DNA of 20,020 bases from Streptococcus oralis (lineage in GTDB: Bacteria > Bacillota > Bacilli > Lactobacillales > Streptococcaceae). A program made the position numbers and the translations under genes. This document shows, in pieces, positions 15,661 through 20,020 of this stretch. Location of the stretch: positions 1 to 20,020 of the forward strand of contig CALHBZ010000012.1 of the NCBI GenBank assembly GCA_937930605.1, written 5' to 3'. Position 1 is the stretch's first letter. Every line of letters starts with the position of its first letter. Under the pieces are notes generated by a model. That model did no database searches and was not told the origin of the DNA. It saw nothing but the letters and a program-made list of their open reading frames with translations.

Positions 15661-15714
15661 TGTACTGACCCCAAAAGTTAGATTTTTTCTGTCTAACTTT
15701 TGGGGTGCAGTTCA
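15661..15714. mobile_element. 54-bp relic with IS3-family-like inverted ends (solo ends or MITE-like)
   Basis: The element begins TGTACTGACCCC and ends GGGGTGCAGTTCA, with 14-bp perfect inner arms (15669-15682 and 15692-15705) around a 9-base centre. The two ends match as TGTACTGA/TGAACTGCA, the slight left/right difference expected of IRL and IRR. TG...CA termini with CCCCAAAAGTTAGA are characteristic of IS150-group IS3 elements in streptococci, as I recall them. No transposase remains between the ends. I see no clear flanking target duplication. There is no T-run on either strand, so it is not a normal terminator. Confidence 0.55.
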
Positions 15715-15911
15715 AGACTGAACTTTTTGATTTTTAAATCCTTAGTTCTACTAGTTAATCACTACTGAGCAGAAAAGAGTAGCAAAAAAATGAGCTGTCT
15801 CCAAATATTAGAATTGTCTGTTTAATTTTTTTTTGAAGAGTACCTCTAAGATTTTTCCTGTTAAAAATTCCTTTTAACGAAGATTCGGAATTGTTTTTAG
15901 GGTCCTATATA
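15715..15911. other. AT-rich non-coding stretch
   Basis: No open frame with a ribosome binding site on either strand. It contains two short inverted repeats: AGTTCA/TGAACT (15709-15714, 15719-15724) and GTTAAAA/TTTTAAC (15860-15866, 15872-15878). Together with 15335-15714 it looks like decayed intergenic or former mobile DNA. I see no further feature. Confidence 0.4.
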
Positions 15912-15937
15912 CAAAAAGAGAACGGTAAACGTTCTCT
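15912..15937 (-). terminator. Terminator of the Gls24 stress operon
   Basis: Perfect 8-bp arms, 15917-15924 with 15930-15937, 5-base loop. On the minus strand TTTTTG follows. It lies downstream of the last operon gene (stop at 15978). Confidence 0.82.
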
Positions 15938-15977
15938 CTCCGGCTAATATTGTTATTAGATAAATTAACTTTTAGCC

Positions 15978-16181
15978 TTATTTTTCATCTTTGTGAAGCA
16001 TGTTTTTAACACCTTCAATAGCGCCTTCGACAGCGTCTTTAGCATCTTCGGCAACTTCTTTTACTTTAGAAACAACTTTTTCAGCTGCTCCTTCTTTTTC
16101 CATTTTTTCATCGCCGATCATTTTGCCGACACCTTCTTTAATGGAACCTTTTGCTTGGTTTAATTTTTCTTCTGTTGACAT
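15978..16181 (-). CDS. CsbD-family stress protein
   Basis: A 67-residue, highly charged, soluble protein. The start [31 protein letters not shown] matches the CsbD family pattern (AKGKxKExxGKxTGDxxLxxEG), which in bacilli belongs to the general stress regulon; its molecular role is unknown. The remainder is a long Lys/Glu/Ala amphipathic helix ([24 protein letters not shown]). AAAGGAGG lies 7 bases before the ATG. It is the last gene of the minus-strand operon, 41 bases after the Asp23/Gls24 gene, and is followed by the operon terminator. The Ala/Lys helix resembles the C-terminal helix of the Gls24 protein just upstream, so the two may associate or have related membrane-surface behaviour; this is speculative. 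Confidence 0.9.
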   Translation of the reverse strand: MSTEEKLNQAKGSIKEGVGKMIGDEKMEKEGAAEKVVSKVKEVAEDAKDAVEGAIEGVKNMLHKDEK

Positions 16182-16222
16182 GATTCTGCCTCCTTTAAAT
16201 TGATTGATTTTGATCAGATGAA

Positions 16223-16807
16223 TTAGTGTACGCGAGCATTTTCCTTTGCTTCGCCCTTAACGGCTTCAACACCTTCGCCTACTTTTTCTTGAACAGCAGC
16301 AACACCTGAACCGATACCAGATTTCACTTTTTCAAATTGTTCTGAAGCAAATTCTCCTGTTGAAGAAGCCACGTCAGTTACTCGGTCTTGGAGGCTTACT
16401 GAATCTGCTTCATGCTGTTCTTTCGTTTTGATATCAACAACATTCACATTGACTTCAACAACTTCTAGATCAGTCATTTTTGTAACTTGTGATACGACAA
16501 CATCTTTGATTTCTTTGTACAAAGCAGGGACATTCTTTTGGTATTCAACAACAATGTTCAAGTCAACTGCAACTTGCTCTTTCCCAACTTCAACATTGAC
16601 ACCATGAGTGACATTATCTGTATTGATAATTTTTTCTGTTAGATTAGAGAAGAATCCTCCATCCACATCCAAAAGTCCAGGTACTTTTTCAAGTGAAAGA
16701 CCAATGATTTTTTGGATTACTTTATCCTCATAAGTGAGTTCCCCTTTAACATCTTGAGAAACAACAGCAATATCTTTTTTTTCTACATTTTTATCTACGT
16801 TTGACAT
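16223..16807 (-). CDS. Asp23/Gls24 family envelope stress response protein
   Basis: A 194-residue protein. Residues ~16-130 form the Asp23 (DUF322) domain: [29 protein letters not shown], then [22 protein letters not shown] and [21 protein letters not shown]. The tail (~140-194) is an Ala/Gly/Val amphipathic stretch ([26 protein letters not shown]). In Staphylococcus aureus Asp23 is held at the membrane by AmaP and helps keep the cell envelope sound; in enterococci and streptococci Gls24 proteins are stress-induced and affect virulence. AAAGGAG lies 6 bases before the ATG. It follows the DUF2273 gene by 11 bases. Expression is expected from the MgaSpn-controlled promoter near 17956. Confidence 0.94.
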   Translation of the reverse strand: MSNVDKNVEKKDIAVVSQDVKGELTYEDKVIQKIIGLSLEKVPGLLDVDGGFFSNLTEKIINTDNVTHGVNVEVGKEQVAVDLNIVVEYQKNVPALYKEIKDVVVSQVTKMTDLEVVEVNVNVVDIKTKEQHEADSVSLQDRVTDVASSTGEFASEQFEKVKSGIGSGVAAVQEKVGEGVEAVKGEAKENARVH

Positions 16808-16818
16808 ACGAGACTCCT

Positions 16819-16989
16819 TTATTTATTTAAATATTTTTCCTTAACATAGTATCCAGCAAATGCTCCTAGGGCTCCACAAATTAGTACAAATAGTGTTTTG
16901 AAAAAGCCAAAGGATAGGATAAAGCAAGCGAGAATGACACCTACTAAACCTGCAATGATTGGATACTGATATTTTTTAAACCATTCCAT
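16819..16989 (-). CDS. DUF2273 family small membrane protein
   Basis: A 56-residue protein starting MEWFKKYQYPIIAGLVGVIL and ending EKYLNK. It has two hydrophobic helices (~11-30 and 33-47) between basic ends, the typical DUF2273 layout. Such proteins are encoded next to asp23 and amaP in many Firmicutes and probably help hold the Asp23 network at the membrane. An AGGA ribosome binding site lies 7 bases before the ATG. The gene starts 10 bases after the amaP stop and ends 11 bases before the Asp23 gene, so it fills the gap of the operon. Its compact signals and position make it a convincing gene despite its size. Confidence 0.88.
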   Translation of the reverse strand: MEWFKKYQYPIIAGLVGVILACFILSFGFFKTLFVLICGALGAFAGYYVKEKYLNK

Positions 16990-16999
16990 TTTTACTTCC

Positions 17000-17563
17000 T
17001 TACTTTACACGACTAACAGTCTTTTTGGTCGTTTTTCGAGGTTCAAATTCTTTTACTTTAACTTCAAGTTTTACCTCACGTTCAATACCAAAGAACTGCT
17101 TTAATCCATGAGTTATTTCATTCTGAATGACTAGACATCGATTTGAGATGTTGTCTGAAGGAAGAATTTTCCCTTCTACAGTAACGAAACATTTATTTTT
17201 GCGGCTATTTACATGGACCGTTGGTTCTTTCATCAACTGATGATCAATAACCAAACATCGAACAAAGCCTTCGATAGCTGAATTTTTTAGTTTTAATGTA
17301 TCTTCTTGAGTTTCTAATTGAATCTCTAGATATTGTTTAGGATAAAAGAGTATCACTAACATTGAAATTAAAACTAAAACAGATAGGACAAGTGTCCCCC
17401 AAAAGACATATCTAGCAATCAGGAATTCAGCGTAGAGTTCTCTCCAACTGAATAAGTGGATATCTAAATCACTGACCTGATGATAATCTATGAGAATAGG
17501 AAGGAAAATAGTCAAGATTAAGATACAGAAAATAAGTAACAATATTTTCTTTGATTTTGACAT
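17000..17563 (-). CDS. amaP: Alkaline shock response membrane anchor protein AmaP
   Basis: A 187-residue protein with two N-terminal membrane helices (~6-25 and ~51-75) and a cytoplasmic domain from about 80 (YLEIQLETQEDTLKLKNSAIEGFVR...), ending in a basic tail (RKTTKKTVSRVK). This is the AmaP/DUF322-like arrangement: in S. aureus AmaP recruits Asp23 to the membrane. The cytoplasmic part has the same alternating strand pattern as Asp23 itself. The start at MSKSKKILLL (17563) was chosen over an upstream in-frame ATG (17638) because AAAGGA lies 6 bases before it, and the longer N-terminus would place charged residues before the first helix. It is the second gene of the operon and lies 99 bases after the GlsB-type gene. 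Confidence 0.9.
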   Translation of the reverse strand: MSKSKKILLLIFCILILTIFLPILIDYHQVSDLDIHLFSWRELYAEFLIARYVFWGTLVLSVLVLISMLVILFYPKQYLEIQLETQEDTLKLKNSAIEGFVRCLVIDHQLMKEPTVHVNSRKNKCFVTVEGKILPSDNISNRCLVIQNEITHGLKQFFGIEREVKLEVKVKEFEPRKTTKKTVSRVK

Positions 17564-17662
17564 ATTAAATCCTTTCAATTGAAAAGCTTTAAACCATAAT
17601 TTTACCCGTCTACAGTATTCAAAATTATGGCTTATCACTTTTAATTTCTTATTAGGTAATGC

Positions 17663-17899
17663 TTATTTTTTACCAAATAGAAATGAAACGACTGCAACAA
17701 CAATCACAGCACCAACGATTGACGGAATAATAGCCATTCCAGCCAATGAAGGTCCCCAGCTTCCTAGAAGTGATTGCCCTACAGACGAACCGATAAGACC
17801 TGCAAAGATATTTGCAATCAATCCCATTGAACCACCTTTTTTAGTGATTGCACCTGCGATGAGACCAATAAGACCTCCTACAATAATGGACCACAACAT
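17663..17899 (-). CDS. GlsB/YeaQ/YmgE-family small membrane protein
   Basis: A 78-residue, very hydrophobic protein with glycine-zipper repeats (GGLIGLIAGAITKKGGSMGLIANIFAGLIGSSVGQSLLG) and about three membrane helices. It matches the transglycosylase-associated/GlsB family; despite the name, no enzymatic activity is established. In enterococci glsB is paired with gls24 and contributes to bile and stress tolerance. AAAGGAGG lies 7 bases before the ATG. It is the first gene of the five-gene minus-strand operon that includes amaP, DUF2273, asp23/gls24 and csbD. The 99 bases between it and amaP contain no clear terminator, so read-through to the rest of the operon is likely. Confidence 0.93.
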   Translation of the reverse strand: MLWSIIVGGLIGLIAGAITKKGGSMGLIANIFAGLIGSSVGQSLLGSWGPSLAGMAIIPSIVGAVIVVAVVSFLFGKK

Positions 17900-17924
17900 A
17901 GTGTATCCTCCTTTTCTATTTCTA

Positions 17925-17949
17925 AATCAAAGAGTCAATTTCTTTGATT
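17925..17949. repeat. Inverted repeat at the start of the Gls24 operon transcript
   Basis: AATCAAAG (17925-17932) and CTTTGATT (17942-17949), perfect 8-bp arms with 9-base spacing. It begins at the predicted transcription start and lies in the leader before the first gene. It could be an operator or an mRNA 5' hairpin. Confidence 0.5.
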
Positions 17950-17955
17950 GAACTA

Positions 17956-17961
17956 ATTATA
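17956..17961 (-). promoter_or_regulatory. -10 box of the Gls24 operon promoter (Mga-dependent candidate)
   Basis: Minus strand TATAAT at 17961-17956 with no consensus -35 at 16-18 bases (TATGTT at best). A poor -35 fits an activator-dependent promoter. In pneumococcus MgaSpn activates the divergent promoter P1623B from sites upstream of it, which here would lie between about 18000 and 18060. Confidence 0.55.
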
Positions 17962-18130
17962 TAGTATTTCAACTTGGAAACATAATAGTTCGTCTTAAAA
18001 ACCGTACTGTAAACATGTACTTTAGATACAAATAAATAAGAAAATCTTGATGCTACTGAGTTTCTAAGGGATTAGACTAGTCTTTTGATGACAAGCAAAA
18101 GTCGTTGTAAGAGGATAAATGCATTCCATG

Positions 18131-18139
18131 TGGTATAAT
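18131..18139 (+). promoter_or_regulatory. Extended -10 promoter of mga
   Basis: TGGTATAAT is a perfect extended -10 element, 56 bases before the mga start codon. TTGTAA at 18105 is too far (23 bases) to be a normal -35. Confidence 0.6.
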
Positions 18140-18195
18140 TGCATGAAGATTGAAAGACAATCCTTTAGTTTATTATAAAGAGAGAAAAGCTATTC

Positions 18196-19677
18196 ATGAG
18201 AGATTTATTATCGAAAAAAAGTCACAGACAATTAGAATTATTAGAATTACTATTTGAAAACAAACGCTGGTTTCATATTTCAGAACTAGCAGAATTATTG
18301 CACTGTACAGAACGTTCTGTAAAAGATGACTTGTCCCAGGTCAGGTCTTCTTTTCCTGACTTGATATTTCATTCCTCAACAAACGGCATCCGTATCATTA
18401 ATACCGATGATAGTGATATTGAGATGGTCTATCATCATTTTTTTAAGCATTCAACCCACTTTTCAATTTTAGAATTTATCTTTTTTAATGAAGGATGTGA
18501 TACTGATAGTATTTGCAAAGAGTTTTATATCAGTTCTTCCTCTCTTTACCGTATCATCCGTCACATTAATAAAATTATTAAGAAACAATATCATTTTGAA
18601 ATTAGCCTCAATCCAGTTCGAATCACAGGAAATGAGATTGATATCCGTTACTTTTTTGCCCAGTATTTTTCAGAGAAATATTATTTCCTTGAATGGCCCT
18701 TTGAAGATTTTTCTCAAGAACCCTTGTCTCAATTATTGGAATTAGTCTATAAAGCAACTTCTTTCCCGATGAATTTATCAACTCACAGAATGTTAAAATT
18801 ACTTCTGGTTACAAATTTATATCGCATAAAGTTTGGTCATTTCATGGAAGTTGAGAGAGACTCTTTTAACAATCAATTGTTGGAATCGTTTATGCAGGCA
18901 GAAGGAATCAACGAGATTGTAGCGAGTTTTGATTCTGAATATCAGATCTCACTGAATAAAGAAGTGATCGGTCAACTATTTGTATCCTATTTTCAAAAAA
19001 TGTTTTTCATAGATGAAGAATTATTCTTGAACTATGCAAAAACTGACAGCTATGTAAAAAAATCGTATCAGTTATTGGAAGATTTAGTGGATCAGGTATC
19101 AAGAGACTATAATCTTCAAGTAGACAATAAGGACAATCTGATTTGGCATATCCACAATACGGCACATCTGCATCGCCAGGAATTATCAACAGAGTTTATC
19201 TTATTTGATCAAAAAGGCAATACAATCAAGAACTTTCAAAATATTTTCCCTCGCTTTGTTTCAGAGGTGAAGGAAGGGATTGAACACTATCTAGAGGCTT
19301 TGGATATGGATCGTAATTCAATGAAGGTCAATCATTTATCCTATACTTTTATCACCCATAGCAAACACTTAGTGTTAAATCTTTTACAAAACCAACCTAA
19401 ATTAAAGGTTTTGGTCGTGAGTAATTTTGATCAGTATCATGCAAAATCAGTAGCCGAGACACTTGCTTACTATTGCAGTAACAATTTTGAACTGGAGGTC
19501 TGGAGTGAATTAGAGTTGTCCATTGATGCTCTAAAAGAATCACCTTACGACATCATTATTTCAAATTTTATTATTCCACCTATTGAAAATAAGAGACTGA
19601 TCTATTCCAATAATGTCAATACAGTCGCTCTCATCTCTTTGCTTAACGCAATGATGTTTATTCGATTAGACGAGTAA
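18196..19677 (+). CDS. mga: Mga-family global transcriptional regulator (MgaSpn type)
   Basis: A 493-residue protein that resembles pneumococcal MgaSpn along its whole length, including the start MRDLLSKKSHRQLELLELLF and the end NAMMFIRLDE. Domain order is two N-terminal helix-turn-helix domains (HTH_Mga ~6-65, the Mga domain ~70-158), a PRD-like regulatory part (~170-390) and an EIIB-like C-terminal domain (~405-490). Mga proteins link sugar status, through PRD phosphorylation, to virulence and carbohydrate gene control. MgaSpn binds curved AT-rich DNA with little sequence specificity and activates the divergent Gls24-type operon, the same neighbour seen here. The Shine-Dalgarno sequence is weak (GAGAGAAAAG). 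Some MgaSpn binding occurs at its own promoter. A perfect terminator follows. Confidence 0.95.
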   Translation: MRDLLSKKSHRQLELLELLFENKRWFHISELAELLHCTERSVKDDLSQVRSSFPDLIFHSSTNGIRIINTDDSDIEMVYHHFFKHSTHFSILEFIFFNEGCDTDSICKEFYISSSSLYRIIRHINKIIKKQYHFEISLNPVRITGNEIDIRYFFAQYFSEKYYFLEWPFEDFSQEPLSQLLELVYKATSFPMNLSTHRMLKLLLVTNLYRIKFGHFMEVERDSFNNQLLESFMQAEGINEIVASFDSEYQISLNKEVIGQLFVSYFQKMFFIDEELFLNYAKTDSYVKKSYQLLEDLVDQVSRDYNLQVDNKDNLIWHIHNTAHLHRQELSTEFILFDQKGNTIKNFQNIFPRFVSEVKEGIEHYLEALDMDRNSMKVNHLSYTFITHSKHLVLNLLQNQPKLKVLVVSNFDQYHAKSVAETLAYYCSNNFELEVWSELELSIDALKESPYDIIISNFIIPPIENKRLIYSNNVNTVALISLLNAMMFIRLDE

Positions 19678-19685
19678 CTAAGAAT

Positions 19686-19715
19686 AACAAAAAACGCTAG
19701 ATAGCGTTTTTTGTT
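19686..19715 (+). terminator. Terminator of mga
   Basis: Perfect 14-bp inverted arms (19686-19699 with 19702-19715) including six T's at 19707-19712. The symmetry makes it usable in both directions. Confidence 0.9.
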
Positions 19716-19790
19716 TTATAAGGAAAGAATTTTATCTATACTAAACTCAGAATATCCTAACAATCCTGTCATTTTTTAGTTCAGAACAAC

Positions 19791-19817
19791 AAAAAGCCTT
19801 GGTTCCCAAAGCTTTTT
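19791..19817 (-). terminator. Terminator of the right-edge membrane protein gene
   Basis: Arms 19791-19802 and 19806-19817 with one mismatch, loop TTC. On the minus strand GCTTTTT ends the hairpin. It lies just after the stop at 19833. Confidence 0.75.
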
Positions 19818-19832
19818 AATGTTATAAACTCA

Positions 19833-20020
19833 TTAAAATAACTCCCAGTTAGATTTGGAATATTTTTTATTCTGTGTCATATAAAAATAAATAAAATGAA
19901 TGGCTATAGCTAGAGCTAAAATGGTTGTTATACTCACTACTATTATAGGATTAGAAGCAAAGATTAAAGAGAGAATCAAGGCAGCCAGATAGAGTGTCGC
20001 TTGGACACAGTAGTAACTTT
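19833..20020 (-). CDS. C-terminal end of an integral membrane protein (5' end outside window)
   Basis: A minus-strand frame is open from the right edge to TAA at 19835-19833 and gives the last 61 residues of a protein. It has two hydrophobic segments (about residues 5-20 and 23-47 of the visible part: ATLYLAALILSLIFAS and IIVVSITTILALAIAIHFIYFY), then a polar tail MTQNKKYSKSNWELF. This looks like the final helices of a small streptococcal membrane protein. No catalytic motif is visible and I cannot name the family. A hairpin terminator lies just downstream, which supports a real gene end. It is convergent with mga. Confidence 0.65.
   Translation of the reverse strand, partial: SYYCVQATLYLAALILSLIFASNPIIVVSITTILALAIAIHFIYFYMTQNKKYSKSNWELF

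Noticed and set aside
15661..15714. Reading the 54-bp hairpin as an ordinary transcription terminator.
   Set aside because: Neither strand has a T-run after the stem, and the TG...CA ends point to an insertion-element origin.
1..20020. CRISPR arrays, BOX or RUP repeats, tRNA or rRNA genes, and competence boxes.
   Set aside because: No periodic direct repeats, no BOX or RUP consensus, no cloverleaf or rRNA-like sequence, and no clear TACGAATA-type box were seen by eye; a dedicated scan was not possible.

Overview
The window reads as chromosomal DNA of a Mitis-group Streptococcus (S. mitis, S. oralis or a close relative). Most proteins resemble pneumococcal counterparts as I remember them: MsmK, Rel, PsaR, Tpx/PsaD, PsaA-PsaC-PsaB, PepO, SpNOX and MgaSpn. 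An LPXTG-anchored CpdB-type nucleotidase and the gene arrangement fit a commensal mitis-group strain, but the species cannot be fixed from sequence alone. There are no rRNA or tRNA genes, CRISPR arrays, prophages or intact insertion sequences.

Layout. (1) 1-400: the 3' end of msmK (+) and a pair of facing terminators. (2) 399-2792: cpdB-like cell-wall nucleotidase (-). (3) 3076-5765: relA and dtd (+), ending in a bidirectional terminator shared with a small membrane protein gene (-). (4) 6318-10195: manganese block on the minus strand, in map order psaR, tpx, psaA, psaC, psaB. The transporter is transcribed psaB-psaC-psaA; tpx and psaR each follow a terminator. (5) 10375-13155: pepO (+), divergent from psaB, then a lipoprotein of unknown role. 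(6) 13250-15173: an MBL-fold hydrolase and a SpNOX-type flavocytochrome (both -), the latter with a palindromic candidate operator. (7) 15204-15977: a decayed stretch with a gene remnant carrying two in-frame stops, cut off by a 54-bp IS3-like inverted-repeat relic. (8) 15978-17899: a five-gene envelope-stress operon (-) encoding a GlsB-type protein, AmaP, a DUF2273 protein (56 aa), Asp23/Gls24 and a CsbD-like protein. (9) 18196-19677: mga (+), divergent from that operon, then the C-terminal end of a membrane protein gene (-) running off the window.

How the genes work together. PsaR is the manganese-responsive repressor of psaBCA, and a PsaR-type site lies over the psaB -35 box. The same 11-base core occurs in the same position over the -35 box of the cpdB-like gene, suggesting, but not proving, that this surface enzyme also belongs to the metal regulon. 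Tpx and Mn uptake both serve peroxide resistance, important in H2O2-producing streptococci. The Mga-type regulator next to the Gls24 operon matches the pneumococcal arrangement in which MgaSpn activates the divergent operon.

Most of the window is ordinary core genome. The less explained parts are the shared operator core, the SpNOX palindrome, the inverted repeat at the start of the Gls24 transcript, and the 15.3-15.9 kb decay zone. I see no clear new multi-gene system. Five start codons (psaR, psaB, SpNOX, amaP and the DUF2273 gene) were set by ribosome binding sites and family lengths rather than by the longest open frame.
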